This document shows, in pieces, positions 41,316-49,968 of a stretch of 64,000 bases of DNA. The notes beneath the pieces were generated by a model that searched no databases, was not told where the DNA came from, and was given only the letters and a program-made list of their open reading frames with translations. How positions within the stretch are numbered: position 1 is the first letter of the stretch; every line of letters starts with the position of its first letter. The DNA is from UBA2287 sp037442025 (lineage in GTDB: Bacteria; Bacteroidota; Bacteroidia; Bacteroidales; Tenuifilaceae), in contig JBBIRB010000005.1 in NCBI GenBank assembly GCA_037442025.1, positions 1-64,000 of the forward strand, read 5' to 3'. A program made the translations under genes and the position numbers.

Positions 41316-43526
41316 TCAATTCCCTCTAAGTCTTACGGCTTTAACTATTCCCTTAACTTTTCCAAGCCGGTAAAGTAGCATCTCGAGGTGCTTAGTATCG
41401 AACACGTATAGCTGAATGGTTCCCTCAAACATTCCGTTTGCCGACCCCATTGAAAAAGAACGGATATTCACTTTCAGGTCCTTACTTATCACTTCCGAGA
41501 TCCGATTAACCATACCCAGCTCATCGTAACCTGTAACCTTTATTGTTGTTTGAAACGAACCAGCGGCTGTTGCAGTTTGCTTCCATTTGGCTTTAACAAT
41601 ACGATAGCCGTATCGTGAATGCAGCGATGCCGCATTGGGACAACTTGTACGATGAATTTTTATACCTTCGTTTACCGTTACAAAACCAAATATATTATCG
41701 CCCAGAATGGGTTTACAGCATTTGGCAAGCTTGTAGTCGACATTAACCAGTTTCTCATCAATTATAAGGTAATCGGTCGAAACGGGCTCGGTTTGCTCAT
41801 CGGTTGTAATAGTATTTGTGTCGAGTTTTAATGCTTGCTCTGCAGGCAAATCGGCAGGTTTTTCGGGTTTGGCAAGCAACTCTTTCAGCTGGCTAAGGTT
41901 AATCTCTTCGGCAGCAATGAGCTCGAATAGTTTTGCCGAATTTTTCAATTTAAGGTGCTTACAAAAAATCCTAATGGCAGCATCAGAATTCTCCACTTTC
42001 CAGTTCTTTAGCCTTCGGTAAAGAGCCTCCTTTCCTACTGAAAGCTGCTTGTTCTTTTCTTCCCTTAAACTCTGTTTAATTTTACTTTTTGCCTTACTGG
42101 TAACAACAAATTGCAACCAATCGATCTTGGGTTTCTGGTTTTTAGATGAAATAACCTCCACTACATCGCCATTTTGGAGCACATGCTTAATTGGAATATT
42201 TTTGCCATTCACCTTTCCCCCAACGCATTGCGAGCCCAAATTTGAATGCACTTCAAAAGCAAAGTCGAGCAGGGTGGCTCCCATTGGTAACTTTTTCAGA
42301 TCGCCATTGGGCGTAAAAGCATATATTTCTTTGCTGTAATGGTTCGACTGAAATGAGTCAACTATGTCCTCGGGTAGTGCCGACGGGGAATCGAGCGATT
42401 CTCGGATTCGGGTCAACCAGCTATCGAGTCCCTGATCCTGACGTATGCCCTTGTATTTCCAGTGGGCTGCCAAACCCTTCTCGGCAACCTCGTCCATTCG
42501 TTGGGTACGGATTTGCACTTCAACAAATTTACCTTCGGGGCCAACAACTGTTGTATGCAACGATTCGTAGCCATTGCTTTTGGGCACCGAAATCCAGTCG
42601 CGAAGCCGCTCTGGGTTAGGTGTCCACCAATCGGTTATTATGGAATATACCTGCCAGCAGTCAGATTTCTCGCGTTCTGCTGGGCTGTTGAGAATTATTC
42701 GTATGGCAAACACATCGTACACCTCCTCGAAAGGAACGCCTTGTTTCTGAATCTTCTTCCAAATAGAATAAATGGATTTGGGCCTGCCCTTTATTTCAAA
42801 ATTAAACCGACGCTTTTTAAGCTCACTTTCTATAGGTGAAATAAATTCTTTAATAAATCGATTCCGACGAGTGGCACTATTACGAAGTTTTCTAACTATT
42901 CTAATGTAATCTTCGGTATTGGTGAACTTCATTGCCAAATCTTCCATTTCAGACTTCACTTTGTAAAGCCCCAACCGATGGGCCAAAGGTGCATACAGGT
43001 AGAATGCCTCCCACGACTTTTTGAGTTGAATATCTACCTCCTCATAACCAAGGGTTCGCATGGTTTCGAGTCTGTCGGCTAGCATTATCAGTATTACACG
43101 AGCATCATTGGCAAGCGTAACAATGAGTTCGCGAAAAGAGTCGGCTTGGGTTTTAGGATCTTTAGGGTCGATGGCCGAAACCCGTGTAACGCCTTCAACT
43201 ATTTGCGTAACCACAGCCCCATATCGCTTGTCCAATTCAATGGAAGTTACCAACTTTTCGCTTAAAGTTTCGTGAAGAAGGGCTGCAACTACAGAGTTAA
43301 CTCCAAGGCCAAGTTCTTCGGCACAAATTCGGGCCACGTCAATTAAATGGTAAACATAGGGTAATCCCGCTGCCGTTTTCTTATTAATAAAAAGAATTGA
43401 GGCATGCTTTATTGCGGAACGAATCTGCTTAATTTCGGATGGCGAAACCTTTTGGCCAATTGCCTTCAGCAACTGCCTATACCGGTAAGCCAACTGCTGC
43501 TGGGAGCCCATAACTTCTAACTTCAT
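41316..43526 (-). CDS. relA: RelA-type (p)ppGpp synthetase with degenerate hydrolase domain
   Basis: RSH-family alarmone enzyme of 736 residues. In the N-terminal HD domain the hydrolase residues are changed: the first metal His is Phe, the HD pair reads HE (ALLHETLSEK), the following ED is SE, and ADRLHNMRTL reads ADRLETMRTL. The synthetase domain is intact: GRPKSIYSIWKKI, VYDVFAIRII, PKSNGYESLHTTV and VEVQIRT. A TGS domain (EIYAFTPNGDLKKLP), a zinc-finger-like segment (KLAKCCKPILGD, HRTSCPN) and a C-terminal ACT domain follow. It is probably a synthetase-only enzyme, so a second RSH protein with hydrolase activity should exist elsewhere. Convergent with the ParA/RHH pair. Confidence 0.9.
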   Translation of the reverse strand: MKLEVMGSQQQLAYRYRQLLKAIGQKVSPSEIKQIRSAIKHASILFINKKTAAGLPYVYHLIDVARICAEELGLGVNSVVAALLHETLSEKLVTSIELDKRYGAVVTQIVEGVTRVSAIDPKDPKTQADSFRELIVTLANDARVILIMLADRLETMRTLGYEEVDIQLKKSWEAFYLYAPLAHRLGLYKVKSEMEDLAMKFTNTEDYIRIVRKLRNSATRRNRFIKEFISPIESELKKRRFNFEIKGRPKSIYSIWKKIQKQGVPFEEVYDVFAIRIILNSPAEREKSDCWQVYSIITDWWTPNPERLRDWISVPKSNGYESLHTTVVGPEGKFVEVQIRTQRMDEVAEKGLAAHWKYKGIRQDQGLDSWLTRIRESLDSPSALPEDIVDSFQSNHYSKEIYAFTPNGDLKKLPMGATLLDFAFEVHSNLGSQCVGGKVNGKNIPIKHVLQNGDVVEVISSKNQKPKIDWLQFVVTSKAKSKIKQSLREEKNKQLSVGKEALYRRLKNWKVENSDAAIRIFCKHLKLKNSAKLFELIAAEEINLSQLKELLAKPEKPADLPAEQALKLDTNTITTDEQTEPVSTDYLIIDEKLVNVDYKLAKCCKPILGDNIFGFVTVNEGIKIHRTSCPNAASLHSRYGYRIVKAKWKQTATAAGSFQTTIKVTGYDELGMVNRISEVISKDLKVNIRSFSMGSANGMFEGTIQLYVFDTKHLEMLLYRLGKVKGIVKAVRLRGN

Positions 43527-43586
43527 GCCTAGGTATTTGGATGGTTTAAATATAAACCTTTAGCGGGTTCAAAACAAGCGTTGATA

Positions 43587-44300
43587 CTACTTGTCTATCA
43601 GGTCGCGAATAACTACCGAGGCAATAGTGCAACCAAATATGGGTGGCATGTACGAAATGGTTCCAATGGTTGTTTTCTTATTGGGCTCTCCCTCGCATGG
43701 ACGCATGGCCTCGTTAGGGACCTCCTCGGTAGAGAAAACCACCTTAAAGCCGCTTCTAATACCAAGCCTATGAAGGCGCTTGCGAAGCATTCTGCCCAAT
43801 GGGCAGCCATACGAATCCTCTATGTCGGCAATCTGAATTTTGGAAGGATCGATTTTACCACCGCTTCCGAGCGAACTTACCAGCTTGAGGCCAAAATTCA
43901 TACTATGATAAATAAGAAACACCTTGGGCGAAAGCGTATCGATTGCGTCGACCACATAATCGTAGGGTTGTGAAAGGATCTCAACCATACGTTCGTCGCG
44001 AATATACTCCTGAATCACCTGAAGTTTGAGGTCGGGATTGATATCAGTCAACCGCTTGCCCATCACTTCTGCCTTGGGGAGCCCCATGGTGGATGTGAGC
44101 GCAGGCAACTGCCGGTTTAAATTGGTTGGGTGAAGGCTATCGCCATCAACAATCGTCATGCTACCCACCCCAGCCCTACATATTTGCTCGGCGGCGTAGG
44201 CTCCAACTCCACCTAACCCAACAACCAGCACATGGCTCCTGTTAAGTTTAGCAATGGCATTTGCTCCTAGCAACAATTTGGTTCGTTCCAACCAGCTCAT
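43587..44300 (-). CDS. tcdA: tRNA threonylcarbamoyladenosine dehydratase TcdA
   Basis: E1-like enzyme of 237 residues that cyclises t6A37 to ct6A in tRNA. The ATP-binding loop is VLVVGLGGVGAYAAEQICRAG (about 27-47, given as GLGGVG), followed by VDGDSLHPTNLNRQ with the Asp and Arg of the adenylation site. DYVVDAIDTLSPK and the KIQIADIEDSYGCPLGRMLRKRL segment are TcdA-like. The length without a ThiS/Rhodanese extension agrees. ATG 44300 is chosen over a TTG three codons upstream. It lies upstream of relA with a 60-base gap on the same strand. Confidence 0.9.
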   Translation of the reverse strand: MSWLERTKLLLGANAIAKLNRSHVLVVGLGGVGAYAAEQICRAGVGSMTIVDGDSLHPTNLNRQLPALTSTMGLPKAEVMGKRLTDINPDLKLQVIQEYIRDERMVEILSQPYDYVVDAIDTLSPKVFLIYHSMNFGLKLVSSLGSGGKIDPSKIQIADIEDSYGCPLGRMLRKRLHRLGIRSGFKVVFSTEEVPNEAMRPCEGEPNKKTTIGTISYMPPIFGCTIASVVIRDLIDK

Positions 44301-44614
44301 GCATTTCAATTTCTAGCCAAAAATATGTAAAGATCCTTATATCAATAGGCGAAAACTCCGATAATTCAAAGTATTTCTATGTTTTTTTTATGGCCAATCG
44401 ATTAAAATTAAACATCATAAATTGCAAGGACAAGTATTTGTAATAAATTAATTTTCAACACTTAATGATATTCTGGAGGTGCTAAAACATGATAAAAAAT
44501 AGTGCCTTTTTATGTTGAAAAACAATTGAAAATGAGCTGTAAAACCGGTTAACTAACAGCAATACATAAAAATATCGGTTCTATTTTTGTGCCATTAAAT
44601 AAAATACTACCACC
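44301..44614. other. Intergenic region of about 310 bases before the methylmalonyl-CoA operon
   Basis: AT-rich divergent spacer between tcdA and the epimerase gene. It holds the TATTTTTG promoter element and, at about 44486-44516, an imperfect hairpin (AAC+ATAAAAA with TTTTTAT+GTT). No coding frame is supported. Confidence 0.6.
44582..44589 (+). promoter_or_regulatory. -7 element (TATTTTTG) for the methylmalonyl-CoA operon
   Basis: Exact TAnnTTTG match, 25 bases before the epimerase ATG. Confidence 0.6.
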
Positions 44615-45025
44615 ATGAAAATAACACACATTGAGCACATTGGAATAGCAGTAAAAGATCTAAACGAAGCCATTCCTTTTTATGAAAACGTTCTTGGGCT
44701 TAAATGCTATAACATTGAGGAAGTTAAGGACCAAAAAGTTAAAACTGCCTTCTTTATGGTTGGGCAAACCAAAATTGAACTGCTCGAATCGACCGACCCC
44801 GAAGGCCCCATTGGAAAGTTCATTGAAAAAAAGGGAGAGGGAGTGCACCATATTGCATATGCCGTTGAGGGTATTGAAAGCCAACTTAGCGAAGCAGAGT
44901 CGAAGGGCATTAACCTAATTGACAAAGCTCCTCGCAGGGGTGCCGAAGGACTCGACATTGCATTTCTACATCCCAAATCCACCTTTGGTGTGTTAACAGA
45001 GTTTTGCGAGAATAAGAAGAAATAA
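44615..45025 (+). CDS. mce: Methylmalonyl-CoA epimerase
   Basis: VOC-fold metalloenzyme of 136 residues interconverting (R)- and (S)-methylmalonyl-CoA in the succinate-propionate pathway. Two beta-alpha-beta-beta-beta modules are seen: IEHIGIAVKDLNEAIPFYEN (His near residue 7, the first metal ligand) and GVHHIAYAVEGIESQL (His near 78). The metal Glu is in GVLTEFCE at the C-terminus and KIELLES gives the other acidic site. It is the first gene of a five-gene operon with the methylmalonyl-CoA decarboxylase subunits, supporting the assignment over other VOC proteins. Confidence 0.94.
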   Translation: MKITHIEHIGIAVKDLNEAIPFYENVLGLKCYNIEEVKDQKVKTAFFMVGQTKIELLESTDPEGPIGKFIEKKGEGVHHIAYAVEGIESQLSEAESKGINLIDKAPRRGAEGLDIAFLHPKSTFGVLTEFCENKKK

Positions 45026-45048
45026 TCGTACCTCCAAATATAAATCCC

Positions 45049-46614
45049 ATGACCAGCATTAATAAGGAAAAAATAAAAGAACTCATTGAACTGAGGGAAA
45101 AGGCCAAGCTAGGCGGAGGCGAAAAGCGTATTGAGGCCCAACATAAAAAAGGTAAGCTAACCGCCCGCGAGCGAATCGACCTAATGCTCGATGAGGGCAG
45201 TTTCGAAGAGTTCGACATGTTTGTCTCGCACCGTTGTATCGATTTTGGTTTAGAGAAGGAAACCTATCTGTCCGACGGAGTTGTTACCGGCTACGGCACT
45301 ATCGATGGCCGTTTGGTTTACATATTCTCGCAAGACTTTACAGTGTTTGGCGGTTCCCTTTCGGAAATGTTCGCTGCAAAAATCTGTAAAATTATGGACA
45401 TGGCTATGAAGGTTGGGGCTCCCGTTATTGGCATAAACGATAGCGGTGGTGCACGCATTCAGGAAGGAGTGAAAAGCCTAGGCGGCTATGCCGATATTTT
45501 CCAACGCAATATTCTAGCCTCTGGGGTTATCCCCCAAATCTCAGCTATTTTCGGTCCTTGTGCAGGTGGTGCTGTTTACTCGCCAGCTCTAACCGACTTT
45601 ATTGTAATGAGCCGAAACACTAGCTATATGTTTGTAACCGGACCCAAAGTGGTAAAAACCGTAACTGGCGAAACGGTAACAGCAGAGCAATTGGGAGGTG
45701 CCGAAGTTCACGCATCGAAATCGGGCGTAGCCCATTTTGTTGCCGAAAACGAAGAGGAGGGTATTTTACTCATTCGCAAACTCATGAGCTACCTGCCCCA
45801 AAATAATTTAGAAGAACCACCCGTAGCACCCTGCGACGACCCCATCGACCGCTTAGAGGACTCGCTGAATGAAATCATTCCCGATACCGCCAACAAACCC
45901 TACGATGTAAAAGAGGTTATTGAAGCCATTGTCGACTATGGCGAATATTTGGAGGTTCAACGCGATTTTGCTGCCAACATAATTACTTGTTTTGCTCGCT
46001 TCAATGGCATTTCGGTAGGTTTGGTAGCAAACCAACCCAAGTATCTGGCAGGCGTTCTCGACATCAACGCTTCGCGAAAAGCAGCTCGCTTTGTGCGTTT
46101 CTGCGATGCATTCAACATCCCGCTGGTTACGCTAGTAGATGTTCCGGGCTTCCTACCGGGAACCGGACAGGAATACAACGGTATTATTTTGCATGGTGCC
46201 AAGCTGCTATTTGCCTATGGCGAAGCAACCGTTCCCAAAGTAACGGTTATTCTGCGAAAGGCCTACGGAGGTGCCTACGATGTAATGAGTTCAAAACACC
46301 TGCGTGGCGACATTAACTACGCATGGCCAGGTGCCGAGATTGCCGTAATGGGCCCCAAGGGAGCCATTGAAGTGCTGCTAAGCCGCGAACTCGAATCGAT
46401 TGAGGACGAAAAAGCCAAGGTTGAAATGCTCATACGTAAGGAGCAAGAATACAAGGACAAGTTTGCCAATCCATACGTAGCTGCTAAGTTTGGTTATATC
46501 GACGATGTAATTGAACCGCGCAATACCCGATTCCGCATCATCAGGGCTCTGCAGTCGCTGCAAACTAAAAAATTGGTGAATCCACCACGTAAGCATTCCA
46601 ATTTACCTTTATAA
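45049..46614 (+). CDS. mmdA: Methylmalonyl-CoA decarboxylase alpha subunit (carboxyltransferase)
   Basis: Acyl-CoA carboxyltransferase of 521 residues, cytosolic face of the Na+ pump. It moves CO2 from methylmalonyl-CoA to biotin. The two crotonase-like halves show GGARIQEGVKSLGGYADIF (about 145-163), GPCAGGAVYSPALTDF (oxyanion hole), and in the second half VDVPGFLPGTGQEYNGIILHGAK and RKAYGGAYDVM. The sequence resembles propionyl-CoA carboxylase beta, but the following delta, biotin-carrier and membrane beta genes fix it as the decarboxylase. Spacing to both neighbours is 10-23 bases, one transcript. Confidence 0.94.
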   Translation: MTSINKEKIKELIELREKAKLGGGEKRIEAQHKKGKLTARERIDLMLDEGSFEEFDMFVSHRCIDFGLEKETYLSDGVVTGYGTIDGRLVYIFSQDFTVFGGSLSEMFAAKICKIMDMAMKVGAPVIGINDSGGARIQEGVKSLGGYADIFQRNILASGVIPQISAIFGPCAGGAVYSPALTDFIVMSRNTSYMFVTGPKVVKTVTGETVTAEQLGGAEVHASKSGVAHFVAENEEEGILLIRKLMSYLPQNNLEEPPVAPCDDPIDRLEDSLNEIIPDTANKPYDVKEVIEAIVDYGEYLEVQRDFAANIITCFARFNGISVGLVANQPKYLAGVLDINASRKAARFVRFCDAFNIPLVTLVDVPGFLPGTGQEYNGIILHGAKLLFAYGEATVPKVTVILRKAYGGAYDVMSSKHLRGDINYAWPGAEIAVMGPKGAIEVLLSRELESIEDEKAKVEMLIRKEQEYKDKFANPYVAAKFGYIDDVIEPRNTRFRIIRALQSLQTKKLVNPPRKHSNLPL

Positions 46615-46624
46615 ACTTGGGCCA

Positions 46625-47038
46625 ATGAATAGTTTAATAGTTTTAGCACAAGCAGGAGCCCATTCAACAGCCGACGAATTTGTTCGCCTCGATCCTTATG
46701 GGTTTGGCATGGCACTAATCGCAATGCTTGTGGTTATAGCCGTTCTAGCTTTTACAGCAACCATTTTTCAGAATATTGACAATTTGATAATTTTTGCACT
46801 AAAAATTTCTTCTAAACGTAAAAAGAAAACTGCAGAACCCGAGATTAAAACAAACACTAGTGGTGAGGAAGCAGCAGCAATAGCCCTTGCGCTTCATATG
46901 TACATAAGCGACCAACACGACTCCGAAAGCTTAAGGCTTACACTTAATCGCATCTCGCGAACCTATTCGCCTTGGAGTAGCAAAATTTATGGAATTATGA
47001 ATAACCTTACCAAAAGTAGCAATGTAAATTTGAAATAG
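46625..47038 (+). CDS. OadG/MmdD-like delta subunit of the decarboxylase
   Basis: Small membrane-anchored protein of 137 residues. A single helix lies at about 28-50 (GMALIAMLVVIAVLAFTAT), followed by a basic cytosolic stretch (SSKRKKKTAEPE) and a C-terminal helical domain rich in Ala, Ser and Asn. This is the OadG-type subunit that holds the complex together and links the carboxyltransferase to the membrane beta subunit. The start overlaps closely with mmdA (10-base gap). Sequence similarity within this family is always weak, so context carries much of the weight. Confidence 0.8.
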   Translation: MNSLIVLAQAGAHSTADEFVRLDPYGFGMALIAMLVVIAVLAFTATIFQNIDNLIIFALKISSKRKKKTAEPEIKTNTSGEEAAAIALALHMYISDQHDSESLRLTLNRISRTYSPWSSKIYGIMNNLTKSSNVNLK

Positions 47039-47045
47039 CAGAACC

Positions 47046-47489
47046 ATGAAAAAATATAAATTCACAATACACGGCAACCAATACGAAGTTAATATCATGT
47101 CGGTTGAAGACAACATTGCTGAACTCGAAGTTAACGGAACCCTTTACAAAGTTGAAGTTGATAAAGCACTTCAGCAAACCAAAACACCCCGTTTGGTTAG
47201 ACCAACAACCATACCCTCAACCGACAGCCATCCGGCAATTACTAAAACTACTGCCCCTGCTGAGGTTAAGGGTGTTGGCGGACAGGTAAAATCGCCACTA
47301 CCCGGCGTCATACTCGATGTTTTTGTGAAAGAGGGCGACAATGTTAAGAAAGGGCAAAAACTTCTATGCCTCGAGGCCATGAAAATGGAAAACAATATCG
47401 ACTCTGACAAGGATGGCAAGGTTGTAAAAATTAGCGTTCGAAAAGGTGACTCCGTAATGGAGGGCGACATTTTGCTAACCATAGGCTAA
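47046..47489 (+). CDS. Biotin carrier (gamma) subunit of the decarboxylase
   Basis: Biotinyl carrier of 147 residues. An N-terminal ~60-residue segment (KKYKFTIHGNQYEVNIMSVE) is followed by a Pro/Thr/Ala linker. The biotinyl domain (about 78-147) has the biotinylation site EAMKMEN (Lys near residue 117) and the paired KSPLPGVI and VKVGD-like turns (KEGDNVKKGQ, RKGDSVMEGD). It carries CO2 from MmdA to MmdB. Located between the delta and beta genes, with gaps of 7 and 13 bases. Confidence 0.93.
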   Translation: MKKYKFTIHGNQYEVNIMSVEDNIAELEVNGTLYKVEVDKALQQTKTPRLVRPTTIPSTDSHPAITKTTAPAEVKGVGGQVKSPLPGVILDVFVKEGDNVKKGQKLLCLEAMKMENNIDSDKDGKVVKISVRKGDSVMEGDILLTIG

Positions 47490-47502
47490 GGGAGGAACAG
47501 CA

Positions 47503-48663
47503 ATGGAACAAACTGGTTTCTTATCATTCCTGCTTGAGCACCTGTTCTCTTTTTATAAGTTTACAGGCATATACAGTTTCACTTGGCAACATGGGCTAAT
47601 GATTGCCATTGGCCTTTTTTTCATTACTCTTGCCATTGTGAAAGAGTGGGAACCCATGCTCCTTATACCTATTGGTTTTGGTATAATTGTGGGCAATATT
47701 CCCTTTACTTCAGGTTACCAAATTGGCATTTATGAAGATGGTTCGGTACTCAATTACCTTTACTTTGGTGTTAGGTATGGCATTTATCCTCCTCTTATCT
47801 TTTTAGGAATTGGAGCAATGACCGATTTCTCAACGCTCATTTCTAATCCGAAACTTATTTTAATAGGTGCAGCAGCTCAGTTCGGTATTTTTGGAGCCTA
47901 TGCCATTGCTCTAGCAATGGGCTTTACTGGTGCCGAAGCGGGTGCAATTGGTATTATTGGAGGTGCCGATGGTCCTACGGCAATTTTCTTAAGTTCTAAA
48001 CTTGCCCCACATTTTATGGGAGCAATTGCCATATCGGCATACTCATACATGGCCCTGGTTCCTGTAATTCAACCTCCCATTATGAGGCTGTTTACTACCA
48101 AAAAGGAGCGGCTTATTCGTATGAAACCACCACGTGTGGTATCGAAACTCGAGAAAATACTGTTTCCAATCATTGGCTTACTTCTAACAACCTTTATAGT
48201 TCCTAGCGGCCTACCGCTGTTGGGAATGCTCTTCTTTGGAAACCTATTGAAAGAAAGCGGCGTAACCAAAAGATTAGCCGACACAGCAAAAGGGCCACTT
48301 ATCGACATTGTTACCATACTTCTTGGGTTAACCGTTGGTGCTTCAACGCAAGCCGATGTATTTTTAAAGCCCGATTCCATTTTAATTTTTGGTCTTGGAG
48401 CAGCTTCATTTATAATAGCTACCTCGGCAGGTGTTCTGTTTGTTAAACTCATGAACGTTTTCCTAAAACCAGAAAACAGAATCAACCCACTTATTGGAAA
48501 CGCAGGTGTTTCAGCTGTTCCCGATAGTGCCCGGGTTTCGCAGCACATTGGATTGCACTACGACAAAACCAATCACTTGCTCATGCACGCAATGGCACCT
48601 AACGTAGCCGGTGTGATTGGTAGTGCAGTAGCAGCGGGTATTTTGCTTAGTTTTCTTTTTTAA
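47503..48663 (+). CDS. mmdB: Na+-translocating decarboxylase beta subunit
   Basis: Integral membrane subunit of 386 residues that couples decarboxylation of carboxybiotin to Na+ export. About nine or ten helices are seen. Conserved OadB/MmdB features are LIFLGIGAMTDFSTL with the functional Asp near residue 107, the AAQFGIFGAYAIALAMGF helix, GIIGGADGPTAIFLSS (the Asp203-like Na+ site) and the NPLIGNAGVSAVPDSARV loop near 328-345. The last gene of the operon; a very good terminator follows. It indicates propionate formation as an energy-conserving route. Confidence 0.95.
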   Translation: MEQTGFLSFLLEHLFSFYKFTGIYSFTWQHGLMIAIGLFFITLAIVKEWEPMLLIPIGFGIIVGNIPFTSGYQIGIYEDGSVLNYLYFGVRYGIYPPLIFLGIGAMTDFSTLISNPKLILIGAAAQFGIFGAYAIALAMGFTGAEAGAIGIIGGADGPTAIFLSSKLAPHFMGAIAISAYSYMALVPVIQPPIMRLFTTKKERLIRMKPPRVVSKLEKILFPIIGLLLTTFIVPSGLPLLGMLFFGNLLKESGVTKRLADTAKGPLIDIVTILLGLTVGASTQADVFLKPDSILIFGLGAASFIIATSAGVLFVKLMNVFLKPENRINPLIGNAGVSAVPDSARVSQHIGLHYDKTNHLLMHAMAPNVAGVIGSAVAAGILLSFLF

Positions 48664-48687
48664 AACATTATATTACATCTTTTCCAG

Positions 48688-48710
48688 GGCCCCAAAAGGG
48701 GCCTTTTTTT
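48688..48710 (+). terminator. Intrinsic terminator of the decarboxylase operon
   Basis: GGCCCC (48688-48693), loop AAAA, GGGGCC (48698-48703), then seven Ts. Confidence 0.93.
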
Positions 48711-48801
48711 ATTAAATTTTCAAAAAGCATGATAACTTAATCTAAATTTGGGTAAATTTGAAAGAATTGATGTAATTTCATTATCAATATAAATAAGCGC
48801 T

Positions 48802-49953
48802 ATGAAAGCAATTGCCAAGTACTTTTTAGTAATCATTGTGCTAACCATAGCCACGTTTGGGTTATTGCGTGCACTTTGGTCGACAACCAATAAAAAAATG
48901 CTCAATGTTTTCATTGTCGATAAATCGGTTAAATCAATGGACCGTAACGAGCATAAGTCGTTCGTTTGGATTCTAAACAACCAAAGGTACGTCCTGCCCA
49001 ACATGGTAGCGTACAAACATAAAGAGGACTACTTTGGGTTTTTCCCTGTTGATTTAAAAAATGAACTTTTCGACTTTAAAAGTTACAGAATAAATGAAAT
49101 AGATACCTATGCCTCTACCTACGATATGGCATACTTTTCCGACTGTTACGGTGTATACTCATTCGAGTGGTACAAGGGCAAAACCAAGTCGGTAAGGTCG
49201 CAAAAAGTTTTAGGTGGGCTTAACCAGAACGATTACCTACTTATGCTCAAAATGCTTGAAAACAAAAAGCTGGTTATTGCAGAATACAATATTTTTGGAA
49301 CTCCAACCAATTCACTTATTCGAAGCAAAACCGAGTCGTTGCTTGGTATTACATGGAGCGGTTGGGCAGCAAGGTACTACAAAAATCTCAACACAAATGC
49401 CCCCAATGGTCCTGAAGAGTGGATGAAGAATTTATTCGAATCGCAGCATATGGGAGTGTGGCCAAACGACGGAGCAGGAATTATTATGCTTAGTAACGAT
49501 GGGGTAATCGAACTGCTGCTGGAAGGCGTTCATTTAGAGAGGGGTATGCCTAGCATTGTAACCGAACAAGAGGTGGCTCAAAAATATGGAGTTTCCCAAA
49601 ATGTTCCTTTCAGTAACTGGTTCGAAATAGCAAATGCTTCAAACAACACTGTGCTTTCGCAATTTTACCTTCAAACCACCAGCGAAGGAAACAGTATTCT
49701 CGCTAGGCATGGACTATCCAACTCCTTCCCTGCAGTTATAAAAGGGAATGGGGAAAAGAATTTTTACTATTTCTGTGGAGATTTTGCCGACAATCCAACT
49801 CGAATGTTCACAGCAAAAATCTCAGGGGGAAGAGTGCTCAATAATCTTATTACTCGCGTTTCTGCGCCCAATGAATCTGCATTCTTTAATAATTACTATT
49901 TGCCACTTACAAGTTCCATTTTAAATAATTACTACAGTACCTTAGGGCGATAA
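48802..49953 (+). CDS. Exported or anchored protein of unknown function (383 residues)
   Basis: A single N-terminal hydrophobic segment (about 7-25) serves as anchor or signal; the rest is soluble and outside the cytoplasm. Local patterns are MLNVFIVDKSV, AYFSDCYGVYSFEW, LVIAEYNIFGTPTN and LLGITWSGWAARYY, all strand-loop-helix alternations like a Rossmann or GATase1-like fold. The latter half has several strands, then NYYLPLTSSILNNYYSTLGR. I do not recognise a family. It precedes the class IV aminotransferase gene by 15 bases, so they are probably co-transcribed, but no functional link is evident. Confidence 0.65.
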   Translation: MKAIAKYFLVIIVLTIATFGLLRALWSTTNKKMLNVFIVDKSVKSMDRNEHKSFVWILNNQRYVLPNMVAYKHKEDYFGFFPVDLKNELFDFKSYRINEIDTYASTYDMAYFSDCYGVYSFEWYKGKTKSVRSQKVLGGLNQNDYLLMLKMLENKKLVIAEYNIFGTPTNSLIRSKTESLLGITWSGWAARYYKNLNTNAPNGPEEWMKNLFESQHMGVWPNDGAGIIMLSNDGVIELLLEGVHLERGMPSIVTEQEVAQKYGVSQNVPFSNWFEIANASNNTVLSQFYLQTTSEGNSILARHGLSNSFPAVIKGNGEKNFYYFCGDFADNPTRMFTAKISGGRVLNNLITRVSAPNESAFFNNYYLPLTSSILNNYYSTLGR

Positions 49954-49968
49954 TCTTTTAATGTCGTC

